DNA of 64,000 nucleotides, from contig JBBMOL010000195.1 in the NCBI GenBank assembly GCA_037954665.1, positions 960,740 to 1,024,739 on the forward strand. Direction: 5' to 3'. Source of the stretch: Laguncularia racemosa (lineage: Eukaryota > Streptophyta > Magnoliopsida > Myrtales > Combretaceae). Below are positions 1 through 11,900 of the stretch, in pieces. The position numbers were made by a program, and so were the translations under genes. The stretch's first letter is position 1; each line of letters opens with the position of its first letter. The notes under the pieces are model-generated. The model made no database searches and had not been told where the DNA came from. It was given only the letters and a program-made list of their open reading frames with translations.

Positions 1-480
1 TCCGACCAACTTTAATTTTGTCTATTATGGTTGGTTATATCCTTAAGGTAGCCATTTTTGCTCCCACTTCTTGTGTTAAAATTTCTAGATCCAATTTGTG
101 CATGTATTTTAATAACTCCTTTTGCGAAGTGATGAGAGTGGCTACATTTCCCCGTTTCTTTCTACTAAGGGCATCTACCACCACATTAGCTTTTCTCGAA
201 TGGTATTGTATCTCCAGGTCATAATTCTTGATTAGCTCCAACCATCTCCTCTGCCTCATATTCAACTCTTTCTATGTAAATATGTACTTCAAGCTTTTGT
301 GGTTAGTGAAGATTTTGTACCTTTCTCTATATAAGTAATGCTTTGATAGCTTTAAAGCTAGTACTATATCTACCAACTCTAAGTCATGAGTTAGGTAGTT
401 CTTTTCATGTTTCTTCAATTGACGAGATGCATAAGCTATTACTTAACCACCTTGCATCAACACACACCCCAACCCTTGAA
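1..480 (-). pseudogene. A1 RNase H, degraded and cut by window edge
   Basis: The minus strand encodes the gypsy RNase H. The catalytic start is YNDAS near 490-505, and the C-terminal hallmark RQRRWLELIKNYDLEI with ANVVVDALSRKK lies near 165-260. RNase H removes the RNA template during reverse transcription. The frame between 265 and 443 is interrupted. The sequence continues past base 1 into the RNase H-integrase linker. A3 carries the same domain at 51368-51625 and A2 near 30430-30540, which supports the assignment. Confidence 0.85.
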
Positions 481-1425
481 CTGAAGCATCATTATATACT
501 GTAAACTCTTCTCCACTCTTAGGCAAGGTCAAAACTGGCATTGACACAAGTTGCTCTTTGAGCATTTGAAAACTAGCTTCACATTTATCATCCCATTCGA
601 ATTTCTCCTTCTTCTTCTTCAGTCTGGTGAGAGGAGTTGCTATTTTAGAAAACCCCTTTACAAATCTCTTATAGTAACTTGCTAAACCTAAGAAGCTTCT
701 TACCTCTGCAACTGTTTTCAATCGATGCTAGTCCACTATTGCTCTCAACGTTTCTAGATCCACAGATATCCCATCTCTATTAACCACATGACCCAAGAAG
801 ACTGCTTGTTTTAGCCAAAATTCACATTTACTAAATTTTGCATACAAATTTTCTTCTTGTAACTTGCTTAATACCAGTCTTAAGTGCTCTTCATGCACTT
901 CGGTGCTTTTAGAGTATATTAGGATATTGTCTGTAAAGACAATTACAAATTTATCTAGAAAATCCCATAATACTTTATTCATTAAGTCCATGAATGTGGC
1001 TGGTGCATTCGTTAGTCCAAAGGGCATCACCTAAAACTCATACTGCCCATATCTAGTCTTGAATTCTATTTTTTGGATATCTTCTTCTTTAATTTTTAGT
1101 TGATGGTAGCCTGATCTTAAGTCTACTTTAGAGAAAACCTGAGCTCTCTACAATTGGTCAAATAGGTCATCTATCTTAGGAAGAGGATACTTATTCTTTA
1201 TTATGACCATGTTTAACTCTCTATAGTCTATATAGAGTCTCATGCTTCCATCCTCTTCTTTACAAACAGAACTTGTACACCCTAAGGAGAGATATTAGGT
1301 CTTGTAAAACCTTTATCTTGTAGCTTCTATAACTGTTTCCTTAGTTCTTCTAATTCCACTGGTACCATCTTGTAAACTAATTTTGATATAGGTACTGTGC
1401 CCTATACCAAATCAATGTTAAATTC
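443..1425 (-). pseudogene. A1 reverse transcriptase, catalytic Asp lost
   Basis: The minus strand holds a recognisable RT. It has LQDKGFTRPNISP near 1290-1340, a VDLRSGYHQLKI palm motif near 1100, VMPFGLTNAPATFMDLMN near 970-1025, then the active-site stretch and the thumb/connection starting VRSFLGLASYYKRFV. The usual FIDD catalytic box reads FTDN here: GAC AAT at 926-931, where the second aspartate should be. Stops include TAG where CAG or TGG is expected, for example just before VMPFG near 1030 and in the SPWG motif. Reverse transcription cannot be supported by this copy. Confidence 0.88.
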
Positions 1426-1639
1426 TATCTTCCTAACTAGGGTTAAACCAAGAAGGTCTTCTGGAAACACATCAGGAAACTCCCTCACTACTAGTACTCT
1501 TTCCATCTTAACTTCTTCATTGCCTTCAATAGATATAGTTGCTAGTATACTTTTTCCCCACATTTCATAAGTGGGCAATCTAATGGGTCTCTACATTTTT
1601 AACTTGTATTCAAAATATCCATGCCCTAGTATATTAAAT

Positions 1640-1990
1640 TGCACCACCATGTTGTAGCAGTTGATGGTGGCATGATATTTTGACAACTAATTGACACCTA
1701 GAATGATGTTAAATTCTATCATCTCTAATATTTGGAGGTCTGCTAACATCACCCTACCATGTATTTCTATTCCCACTCCTTTGCAAATTCTACTTATTCT
1801 TCCTCCTACTCCCAAGGGCATACTAACAGCTAGACAGTCATTCATGTTTTCAACATTCAATGTACATGCACATACAAAATTCTCTAACACACAGGATACA
1901 GACGCACCAATATCAAATAGTACATATACATTACATGAGTGTATTGGAAGCATACCTGTAATGTTGTCTACGTTAGGGATTTTTTGGAGC
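1640..1990 (-). pseudogene. A1 aspartic protease
   Basis: This is a retropepsin-like domain between gag and RT. The active-site strand reads VLFDIGASVSCV, where the family norm is D-S/T-G-A, so the residue after the catalytic Asp is changed to Ile. Downstream EFNIILGVN matches the ILGMDW-type closing strand. The protease would cut Gag-Pol into mature proteins. Frame breaks separate it from gag and RT. Confidence 0.75.
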
Positions 1991-2086
1991 TATTGCTAGC
2001 GAATGGTAAACACCTTAGTAGGAACTCTTTGTCTAGGACCCCTGCCTATAGTCCACTTCTCTATCCTCTCACTAGAGGTCTAGCTG

Positions 2087-3250
2087 CCTATTAAATTGGG
2101 TTTGCTTGATTTCTTATTTGTCTTTGAGGATAGTTGACTACCTTATGTTCCCTTTGGTTGCACACGTGATAGAAAATCAAAGGGATTGAACTCTTAGTGC
2201 AATGCCTGCTAATGTGTCTAATTTTCCCACAAGAGAAACACACCCCCTCTAGCCATCTGCACTCTCTCATCTCATGAGGCCTATAGCTTCTGGTACATTT
2301 AACATTTAGGCCCACTGTAGGAAGTGTCAAGGGTACTTGTGTAATCTGTAAGGGAGGGGTTACAACATTCTGTATTTTTCTTTGCTACACATGATATCTT
2401 TTTCCTCTATCTCGCCCTATTCCACTAGAGGCAGTTTTTTTTTTTTTTTCCGAAGTTATTGTTGCTCTATGGCTCCTCTTTTCTTCAATGATCTTCTTGC
2501 TGTGCTCGCGATACTTAGCCTTATCCACCATTTTAGCATATGTATTTAGCTAAAAGGCCTCTACTACAAGTTGTAGGTTTAAGTCCAAACCTCTTAGGAG
2601 TTTCCTAGCTCAGGACTTATTATCATTACGCACATTTTTAGGAAGGAATTGGATGAGGTGATTCAACTTTGTCTCATATTCTTCAATTATTCGATCCCTT
2701 TGTTCATAGTTGTAATATTCATTCTCCATTCTATCCTTAGAGTTGCTGAGAAGTATCTATGATAAAACAACTCCTTAAATATAACCTAGTTCATGCATTC
2801 CCCTACAAGTTTTGGAACAGAGGCCCACCATTTTGCTGTAGTTCCCTTTAGCATGAGTACAACATAATTTACCTTCCTATCTTCTAGTATCTAGAAGGTA
2901 GCAATTGTCTTCTTAATTTCCTATACCCAATCCTCAACCTCGATTGGGTCATCTACTCTAGGGTTAAATTCTTCGGCTAATCTAATGAACCTATCAAAGC
3001 TTATGGGTTCATTGACATTCTTATGCTGTAAGACATTGGGAGCTTGGTGTTGTTGTGTTAGTAGTCCTACCGGGTGGTTCACAGTATGAAGTAGTTGAAT
3101 TGCCTCTTTAGCTATATGACCTCTTTCCCCTTATAGCTATGGATTTTAAACTTCCTCCTCATTGAGGTTATTATGTCTAGCACCCCTTCTAGCTCATGAT
3201 CCATTGATTCTTCTTGAAGGCATTCTATTTGAGAAGAGACAACTGGATCT
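2087..3250 (-). pseudogene. A1 gag with zinc knuckles
   Basis: Minus-strand gag. The capsid-type Retrotrans_gag core lies near 2560-3010, with FDRFIRLAEEFNPRVDDPIE, then VEDWV followed by a TAG stop, and MLKGTTAKWW. A CCHC zinc knuckle, CFSCGKIRHISRHC, lies near 2210-2255. It is flanked by two decayed knuckles, one with Cys replaced by Ser and one with Cys replaced by Tyr. Gag would form the virus-like particle and bind element RNA. A run of T on the plus strand (2438-2451) adds a Lys tract on this strand. Confidence 0.82.
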
Positions 3251-3655
3251 ACTTTAGTTAATATCAGTCATAGTTAGTGTCATAGTGTGTATGTATATAC
3301 GCATATACTAATACATATGGGTCTACTCATATACATAACTTAGTAGTTAGAAGAATGCAAGTAAAGTAATAATATAAGAAAATACTTAAATAATTAAGTA
3401 CACGTCCTATATTTTTCCCACTCTCTTCATGCCTCACTCTCTTATAAATCAAGTACTTAATTCCTCTAAAGGTTGTATCTTATGCTCTATTGTTTAAAAC
3501 TTATGTCTATTGATCATTGCTTAGTTTTAAGGATTATTACCTAAGCTCTTCAGGATCAATGACCTATGCTCTATAGATCAAAACTTAAATCATAAGGATC
3601 ATCAACCTATTCTCTATAGATTCAAACTTAAATCCCTAAAGATCATAATCTTAAA
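3251..3655 (-). other. A1 untranslated leader
   Basis: This is AT-rich sequence between the A1 primer-binding site and gag. I see no convincing reading frame. Short phrases with ATCTATAGAG and AGGATCAT recur, and matching text lies just after the A2 primer site at 27080-27250, so this is the family leader. Confidence 0.6.
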
Positions 3656-3667
3656 GCTCTAATACCA
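3656..3667 (-). other. A1 primer-binding site
   Basis: The minus strand reads TGGTATTAGAGC. This differs at one position from the TGGTATCAGAGC site complementary to the 3' end of initiator-Met tRNA. It lies eight bases inside the LTR edge, so it fixes the LTR boundary and the orientation. Confidence 0.85.
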
Positions 3668-3674
3668 CCTAAGT

Positions 3675-5026
3675 TATAACACGCCGAAACCCGAGCTGCG
3701 CCATTACTCACTATGTGTAATTATCTCACAAGAACACATTAAGGCTCCGAATAAACTCTAATACCTTTTTGTCTTGTAATTCCTATATAAAGACATTCAA
3801 TACATCCCACAACTTTAAGAGAAATTTCATAAATCCATATTCAACATCTAATGTTGTGGAAGTTTGTAAACTCTAAATTAACAATCTCTAATAATAATAT
3901 CTATTACATTCAATTAACATAATTCTCCCAAATTCTAATCACCATAATAGTAATGGTAATCATCTTCTTCCTCTCTCTAAGGTTCACCCAAACCCAAGTT
4001 ATCTTCTAAGTTATCATCTCCCTTAACACTTGCATCTAAACAAAAAAAAAAAAAATTCCCTGAAGGGTGAGATAATGCTCGGTACATATAACATAAACAC
4101 ATACGTATGAACAAGTATCACACACATCATGTAGTACTTAAATACATGAAACCATTTTGTGATAAAATTTATGTCCACAAGCAACAATAGGGTACTCATT
4201 ACCCCTTTAACATACTTAACACATTGGAACATGATTTAGTGATGAGAAGTGCTACTACAGGCCCTACACCCATGATCCCATAATCCTTAAATTTGGTGAT
4301 GGGAACTATCACTTCAGGCCCCACACTTATGGTACGCTTAATCATGGTGATGGGAACTACTACTACGGTTAAACCACTTAATCCTAGTGATGAGAACTGC
4401 CACTACGGGCCCCATACCCATATCCACTTAATCCTCTTAAACCAACATTAAACCTACATCATTTCTAAGCACGACTCCATTAAGGACAACGTTACATAAG
4501 GATCATTGGGGTGCTCCCTAGGGATATGCCACTCTGAGCCCCTAGGTCGAGCCAAGCCTATACAACAAACAAGTTAAACACTTAGGTCAATTCATTCAAT
4601 TAAATCAATTTCAATATAAATACTATCTTAAACAAGCATAGAACAACACATAAGTTACATGTACCTTGAATCCTAGGCTTAAGCACTTCTGATCTTGGAC
4701 TTAAGCTAAATTGAAATTTCAATAATTCCACAAGTCGTATTCCTTAAGCCATTGATTTCCATTCTCGTTTCTTCTTTTCTCAAGTTTTGAGTTTTGACTC
4801 GTAATCGTCCCTATGGTTTGATAGTCTGCCTTTTTCCCTTTAGAGCATCTATGTTGTTACTATGAGGGAGTGATAAAGAGAGAGACGTTAGGTCATCTGA
4901 CTTTAAATACTCCTTTTTTTGTGGAATGTCCAAATTGTCCCCTGATTTTTATAAAATCTCTATCCTTGTCCTTAGCTCTATGTGAAAATATATATATTAA
5001 AAAAAAATAAAAATTTAGGTTTTACA
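3675..5026 (-). repeat. A1 5' LTR
   Basis: On the minus strand this runs from TGTAAAACC at 5026 to a GTTATA end at 3675 (ancestral GTTACA), next to the primer-binding site. Its ends align with the LTRs at 21225-23146, 44367-47807 and 54530-56391, but it is shorter (1352 bp). It carries its own fourfold repeat block at 4237-4437. The partner LTR lies outside the window, so a target duplication cannot be tested. Confidence 0.8.
4237..4437 (-). repeat. Four-unit degenerate tandem repeat in A1 LTR
   Basis: Units start at about 4237, 4294, 4345 and 4385. Each begins TRGTGATGRGAACT and continues with CACTACGGGCCCC and ACACCCATG or remnants of them. The corresponding stretch exists as a single unit in the A3 LTRs (near 46505 and 55068), so the amplification is specific to this copy. 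Confidence 0.75.
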
Positions 5027-5109
5027 AGATAGCTCGAAAATCATCTTTAAGATTTGCAAGAAACTTTCAACACTTTAAGGAATTTTAACATAAAGCTCAA
5101 CCCTTAAAA

Positions 5110-6545
5110 GTGCATCTTTGGGGTGACCTTAGGCAAGTTCATAGCATACATGATCACATAGCATAGCATTGAGGTGAACCTTGAGAATATTCGAGTTGTC
5201 TTGGACATGTAACCCTCGTGAATGATAAAGGAACTCTAACAACTCACAAGGAAGAATTCCACACTAAATAGGTTTGTGTCTAATGGTGCTGGAAAATGTT
5301 TGGAGTTCTTCAATGTTTTGAAGAACCCTTATGACTTTTAGTGGACCAAACAATGTTAAGTTGCATTTGGTAAGTTGAAGCTATTTCTAATAAACCTACC
5401 TATGCTGTTGAAGCCTATCTTAAGAGTAGAGTTATTTCTTTGCTTGTTGGTGAGTGATTATGCTCTCTCCTCAATATTGGTATGAGCTAAAGGGAGGGAA
5501 CACTAACTAGTGTATTACATTAGTCAAGTCCTCTAAGGACAAGAGATAAGATATTTAAAGGTGGAGAAATTCATCTTAATAGCGGTGTTCATGGTTAGAT
5601 GACTTAGACTATACTTTAAAGCCTATCAAGTCATAATCTTAATCGACCAACCATTAGGAAACATATTGCGAAAGCTTAATACATTAGGATGGCTGGTGAA
5701 GTACGCGCTAGAGCTTAGTTCCTATGGAGTCCAATATTTACCTCGCAAGGTAATCAAAGCACAAGTCCTTGTAAACTTTATCATTGAATACATAGTGGAA
5801 GAAGAAGCATTGAACCACATTGACAAATTGGTGTGTCCTCTCTACGTTGATGGGGAATAGGACTTGTGTTTCATGGGCCACATAGGATGGAAGTGTCTTA
5901 TGCTCTCAAGTTTGGATTCCTAACTAGAAACAATGAAGTAGAGTATGAGGCATTAATTGTTGGCCTTAAATTAGCAAAAGAAATTGGAGCCAAGAAGCTT
6001 AAGTTTTTTTTTTTTTTAACACTTAACTTGTCATCTAGCAAGTTAAAGGCGACAATACAATGAAGAATGAGAGTATGATTAAACACCTTTAAGTCACACA
6101 CTCCTTTATCTTGGAGTTTTTGTCTTGGAACATCACCAAGATCCTTTGGGTTGCAAACTTCGAGGTGGGTAAACTATCCAAGTTGTCCTCCACTAGTATT
6201 CCTGATCTTGGCACATTAGACATGGTCTTCATCAAGTATCTCTTAGATAAGAGCATCAATAAATAAAAAGTTCAAGTCTTGAAAATACGATATGTACCAA
6301 CAGAGCCATGTTGGATAGACTCAATACTTGATTACCTAAACCATGGCACCATCCTTGAAGATAGGAAGGAAGCAAGAAAGCACATGTACAAGGCAACTCA
6401 TTAAACGCTAATTGATGGTCTCTTGTACAAATAATGTTTTAGTATTCCCCTTTGATGCGTTTAGCTTGAGGAAGATCAACATATACTTGAATAGCTACAC
6501 ATAAGGGGTATGTAGCAACCACATCAAGAGCCGAGCACTTTAAAT
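5110..6545 (+). pseudogene. Tat-lineage RT-RNaseH-aRNH-integrase fragment
   Basis: Plus-strand Ty3/gypsy polyprotein of the Tat type. In order: RT thumb ending in RFVSNGAGKCLEFFKVLKN (5260-5320), the first RNase H (about 5380-5690), a linker, then a second RNase H with LYVDGE (5840-5860) and NNEVEYEALIVGLKLAKEIG (5930-5990), and the integrase N-terminal part with PCWIDSILDYLNHGTI (6305-6350). Two RNase H domains, the second of the archaeal-like type, are the mark of the Tat/Ogre lineage. A T-run at 6005-6019 replaces the expected DSQ region. Frameshifts and stops are frequent. The N-terminal RT lies left of the window, separated by A1. Confidence 0.82.
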
Positions 6546-6571
6546 TAGAACCCTCCGACTTAGTTATTATT

Positions 6572-7754
6572 TGATGTGCCTAAAACCAAGTTTAAGCACA
6601 CAAAGACCAAGATTGAAAGACAATCATACAATGTTAATCAACCTAGTCACTCAATGGCATCAATTCTTCAATGCATGTAACCAATTCTTCAATTAGGATG
6701 TGTTCAATCTTAAATCTAAGTATGATATAGCTCTGATACCAAATTATGATGTGCCTAAAAAGGGATTAAGCACATGCAAATTAAATCAAATATCAATCTC
6801 TATAGACTAGCACAATTCGGTTCAAGGTAAGGTAATTATAGTGTGACCCTAATTGCAATATATGGACCGAATGATGAATTACATGAAATAAATCAACACA
6901 ATAGTATAATCCTCAATGGTAATCACAAATTATACTCCAAAACCCACGTGATTACTACTAACAATCTATAAGAAAATAACCATGATCCCCCTTTCCACAA
7001 CCAATACTTTCACGGCTCAAGAAGCATGCACAATGGATGAACCAAATTGAAGTGTAAAAGTAACTCAATTAAGCACAAAAAATTGAATGATTATGAATCA
7101 AATCTCACAAAGAAATACTCCAATTTAACCCTAGATATTACACACTAGAGAAGAAAAGAAATCACAACAAATTGAAATTGATATAACTCACAATTTCAAG
7201 TGTTGCACTTGTTACAATCTTAACTCTTGGGATTGAAATTGATAAGAGGAAGTTTGAACTAGGAAACCCTAATTCTCTCACGTGAAAATGAGTGTCTTAA
7301 TATGAGAATTTGGCCTCCTCAAACCCTACTTAAGCAAGTATTTATACTTGCTCCCTTTTGGGTTAGAATGTATAGAAAATTACAACTATACCACTTTTAG
7401 GGTAGCTGGTCCTAAATAAGAATTACAAACAAAATGAAAGTGTCTCAAAAGAAAATACAACATAAAATAGTCCATAGAACAATTACAAAGTACAAGATAT
7501 TATAAATCTTCATAAGCCAATGCTTTGAAGTGGAAACAATTGCAGCGGGCCTTTGAATGCAAATCTGATGATGTCTCATGGCCATCAACTAATGTAGGAC
7601 ATGTTGGCATCCCATGGGGAAATATTATTGTACCTGTAAGATTATTTCTCAAATACTTACTAGATCAAAGGAAATGGAGTAAAATATGAGCAATTTGGAT
7701 CATCATCCGAATCGAGTTTTGAAAGCATATATGGTGTTGGAAATTTTCCTATCA
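6572..7754 (-). repeat. Family B copy 1 3' LTR with internal PBS-like site
   Basis: On the minus strand the LTR starts TGATAGGAAAATTTCC at 7754 and ends AGGCACATCA at 6572. It contains AAGTATAAATACTT near 7345-7358 as a TATA region. An inner LTR-end/primer-site module, GGCACATCA then TGGTATCAGAGC, sits at 6730-6755. The 158 bp after this inner site are still LTR, because the LTRs of copy 2 have the same arrangement. Confidence 0.78.
6730..6741 (-). other. Perfect initiator-Met PBS inside the LTR
   Basis: The minus strand reads TGGTATCAGAGC exactly, preceded by GGCACATCATAATT. It lies 158 bp inside the LTR end at 6572 rather than outside it. Copy 2 shows the same placement in both of its LTRs. 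Confidence 0.8.
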
Positions 7755-8960
7755 TCTCTTCGGGCTTTTGAAAGATTTGCCCTCAAATCTAGAGGGTCAT
7801 TTTTGGAACTGAACCCTAACATCTCTGTTGGCCTGCTCTCCCGACTATCAGATGTAGTGGAAGTAGTTCTGATTTGTTCATGAAACTGATGCACCTCAGA
7901 TGGAGTCATAGGTGACAGTACTATGCGAGACTCGCCTATACTGAACATGTAGGTGTTCCTAAATCCATCATGTAACACCTGCTGATCAAACAACCAGGGT
8001 TTACCTAACAGCAAATGGAATGCATGCATAGAAATCACATTACATAGGATCTCATCGTGATATTTCTACCCAACACTCACAAGCACCTTCACCCTTAGCG
8101 TAACATACATATTGCCCCGATTATCTAACCAATGCAAGTTATAAGGGCTAGGATGTGGGCTAGTAGAAAAATGTAATTTATCCACTAGTGTAGCAGATAT
8201 AACATTCGTACAACTATCACTATCAATGATGAGTACACAAAGGTTACCTCTGATCTTGTAAGAGGTGTGAAATATGTTCTCCATTTGAATGTCTCTAGCA
8301 TCATAAGATATGGTTAAGTCCTATGTAACACATTAATAGGTAGATATTGTTCACTTATACGCTCATGTGTTTCTGCAGTCTGGTCATCATAATACTCTTG
8401 CAGTGCTACAGGCAAATCTGTAGGCTCAGCCTGTTCCTCCTCAACCTCAACATCTTCCCCAGCGCCCTCCACAACAGTCATCACCTTCTTATTTGGACAC
8501 TGTGCTACCATATGCCAAAATCCCATGCATTTAAAGCATTTGATCTGGCATGCCTTTCCACTGGTAGATCTGGGAATAGTCTGCCTCACATCTGGTGCTA
8601 TTACCTCTTTACCCTTCCCAGTGGGTATATTTTCTCTAGCAGTGTTAGGGGTAGTTTTGTCTACTGCTCTCACTGTCTCACCTACCGCCTTTGTCCCCCT
8701 TAATCGATCGTCAGCTGCTATGGGTTTGGTAGTAGTATTGGGCTTACTGCTCGAAGCCCTGAATAAGTTGGACCTCCTTTGCCTCTCCACTTTCAAGGCC
8801 AACTGAATAGCCTCATCAAGTGTACTATAGCACTGCAGCTCAACAACACACGCTATCTCATATTTCAGACCTGAGACGAAGCATGCTAGGGTTTGTTCTA
8901 GAGGTTCGATTAACCCACATCTAATCATAAGGGTTTCAAATTCCTGCACATAGAATGTTT
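7755..8960 (-). pseudogene. Family B copy 1 gag-protease
   Basis: From 8960 down to 8314 an uninterrupted frame encodes the gag C-terminal half. It starts at YVQEFETLMIRCG and has a CCHC knuckle, CFKCMGFWHMVAQC, near 8490-8530, followed by an acidic tail. The protease follows at 8284-7755. Its active-site strand is LIIDSDSCTNVI, so the Gly of the D-S-G triad is changed to Asp. The stretch ending near LGKPWLFDQQVLHDGF closes the fold. One stop or shift lies near 8284-8314. The open frame upstream of 8960 is not gag but the joined Tat additional ORF. Confidence 0.82.
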
Positions 8961-8969
8961 TCGACATAG

Positions 8970-11900
8970 CTTTATTCATTATAGCCATGATCTTCAGCAT
9001 AATTTTAGGCTTCACATAAATGTTGTTCTTGTGGCTCCTCCTCTTTATTTTGGTTACCATCATTGCCTACCTCAACAATTACCCTAGATGTCTCCAAGTC
9101 ATCACAAAAGGACAAGCAACTATTGTCATAATCAGGGTACACCTTTAGGACCTCTAACTTGGTTGTCTTGAACTCTTCCATCCACTTTTGTTCTTAGAAA
9201 TTTGCCCATTTTTCATTGGCCATGATCTTGTAAAAAAACTCCTTTTTGACAATAGACTGATCGACCTCAATAGTAGCCTAGGCCTCCAATTTTGATAAGC
9301 ATTCCCTATTATGCTCGGCTTTAAGATGATGTTGTTGGACTTCCCCTCGAAGGCTTTATTCAATTTTCGTATGGTTAGTCTCCCAAACTTAGATTTGCTT
9401 CTATACCTCTTTGAGTTGAGTAAAGAGTTTCTTGTTTACCTTAGTAAAGTCTCGGTTACACCTCTCTAGCTCGTTGCTTTGATAGTGAGTTTGGGTTAGT
9501 TCTAGCCTCTACCTCTACTTGAGCCTTTACAGTTCCCAACTCAGCCTCGTTCTTCATCTTAAGGTCACTGACCTCTGCTATTTGATGTTGAGCCTCTTCT
9601 TGAACTCTTTTGGTCTCTACCTTGGCATCCTATACTTTTTACGACAATATATAGATATTACTAAAAAGTTTGAGATAACCACCCCACAACCTTTGATGTT
9701 TTGATATAAGTAGATCATGCTAGGATTTAATCTCCCTTACTTGCTCAAGCTTAGCCCCCTAAATGTTGAAAGACTTCATCAGGTGGGAGGTGAATTGCAA
9801 CAATGAGTGAATGAGATTAGTTGAAACATAAAAGCATAAATAAAGTAAAGCATATAATGATAAGATGCTTATGTCATGAAGCTTCGAGTAAATTAATTTT
9901 TTTAATGCATTCTTGGACATTTTGCGCAAGTTGTTCTTGAGCATTGCAACATCCTATGGGAGCATGCACTCCCTTAAAATTTCTCTACTTTGCTTCCCAT
10001 CCCCAAGCTTAGTGTCTAAGTTGTAGACTTCCCACTAAAGGCAGAAGATGTGACCTCTACCCTTTAGAGATGGGAACTTAGGAGCTGAGGAAGCTTCATC
10101 CTCCACCCTTTCTTTGTCCTAAATGGTTAAAGGAACCTCTTAGGGCCTTGGTGGAGGGGCATTCCTTGGTTTAGTGGTTGTGGGAGTTGCTTTCTTAGCT
10201 TTCTTTGTTGCTAAGGTTGCCCTACACGTAGCCAACATTTCTCTAGCACTACTTTCCTAGGGTTACATGTGTGCAAAAATAACAAATAGTAAAAAAATTG
10301 CAATAAAAATATTTAAATGGATTACTGTATTGAATAAGGAGCTCTTAAGGAGACCCTATTCCCCAAGTGGAATTAGACGGACAACTTCTTTATGGTTGCT
10401 TACTTGTACACGGCCAAAGCTACAAGTAGACCTCCCTCTCTAACACGAACCTTACTAACCCGTGACGAAACCTGATAATCAATTCGCTAACCTCACAACT
10501 TAGGATCTCTCAAGAATGATGGATACCACAATCCTTTGTCTATAAATGAGATAAGAACCTTGATATACGTGACAACACCACAATCGATTATGGTAGGATC
10601 GTTTGATAAGTTAAGGAATAAATGCCACAGATTCAAGAATCCGATAATTTCGATAGTTCTTTAAAGAACCAAAGAGAAATCTCTCTCAATTGGTGAGTAC
10701 AAATGTTCAAAGATTAAGTTTACAAAAGAATGTTTTATGACTATTTATAGTCTCACAACAAATGTGTACAAAATGTCACAAAACTTTACTTGTAACTAAG
10801 GAGAAACAATATATGTCGGTGGCCTAAATTAGACAAAAGCTAGCCTATAATTTCTATCTAAGCTGACACTCAAAGCTGGAGGCTTAATTTATAAGTTGAA
10901 ATGGCCTTTATAGAGTAAGCTAGCCACTTAGGCCGGCGGCTTACTTTGTCGGCCTTTGCTCCATTTCTACGCCTACCACTTTAGGCCGGTGATCTTCAAC
11001 ACTCTTGAAGCTGTCGGCCTTTGGTTCCATCCCCAACTTACGTCCTCGTGATCCGCACTTGTAATACCTGTACTCTTTGTTCCCAACTCCTTATCTTGTC
11101 TTTGATCATGGACTAATCCTATTGATGTGATCTCCATCACTTCCTTACAAGCCATGCTCATTAAGAGATTATCATCATAGAGTTGCTCGTCATCAACCTT
11201 CATGGCATTTAGGGTCTACCTGTCTTTCTATGTTACTCAGCCATTATTCACTCTATTGCTGCTTTGGCTTGACCTAATTTATCTAAAAAGCCAAGTTAGA
11301 TTTCTACATCACCACCAAAAATTTGCTTTTCAACCCATGCATTGGAGAATCTAGCCCAACCAGTAGTTTTCTATTAAGATAACTCGTTTGGTCATATTGG
11401 CCATCGTCTGATCTTTTTTGTTTAGAAAAGAAGTGTAAGAGTTGAGGAGTAGCTTGTAGTATGAATTTTTCACACAATACTTTAAATGTGATTAGAAGCC
11501 TACATGCATTAAGGACAAGCTAAGTTAGCGAGATTCGATAATAGGTAAAGAACTCCTTCTGGAATTCTAAAAAAGGTGCTCTAAGCCCAAATTTCATATG
11601 CTTCAAGTAGAGGTGAAACCAATAACTGATCGTTAAAGCAACTCAGTTGTTGGTCTAAAGCTTATCAATTTTCTATCCTTGAGGTCATGGCTAAAAGTAC
11701 TTTCTTACTTCCATCAACTTCTCACATGTAAGGGTTCTTTGCACCCCATTTAGTGTGTTCCCCTCCTCAATCAATGAATATAGGGGCTGCATTAGTTTGG
11801 CCTCCTCACCATTGTCAACATACACATCCTTTAGAATTTAAGTGATGACTATCATAATGTCAATATTCCTCTCTAAACTACCACTAGACTCTTAAGTTAT

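Larger units (their letters stand above)
1..5026 (-). mobile_element. Tekay-like Ty3/gypsy element A1, 5' part
   Basis: Reading the minus strand from 5026 leftwards gives LTR, primer-binding site, gag, protease, reverse transcriptase and RNase H in the order of Ty3/gypsy elements. The window edge cuts the element in RNase H, so integrase and the 3' LTR are not visible. Gag, RT and RNase H match copies A2 (25176-33645) and A3 (44367-56391). The chromodomain-like integrase end seen in A3 places the family with Tekay (Del) chromoviruses, which is an inference. The right LTR edge abuts Tat coding sequence, so A1 is nested in a Tat element. Many stops and frameshifts show it is dead. Confidence 0.9.
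6572..8960 (-). mobile_element. Family B copy 1, truncated Gag-PR element
   Basis: Read on the minus strand: C-terminal half of gag, protease, then directly an LTR. There is no reverse transcriptase or integrase between protease and LTR, exactly as in the complete copy at 14002-19096. The 5' LTR, leader and gag N-terminus are missing. The gag frame is fused at about 8960 to the tail of the Tat additional ORF. The coding part is less decayed than in copy 2. Confidence 0.82.

Noticed and set aside
3656..3667. TGGTATYAGAGC words as tRNA gene fragments
   Set aside because: Nearly all lie a few bases inside LTR ends and lack tRNA cloverleaf sequence, so they are primer-binding sites or, in family B, LTR-enclosed copies of one.
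4230..4440. Spaced repeats as a CRISPR array
   Set aside because: Units are diverged and contiguous, lie within an LTR, and the genome is eukaryotic.
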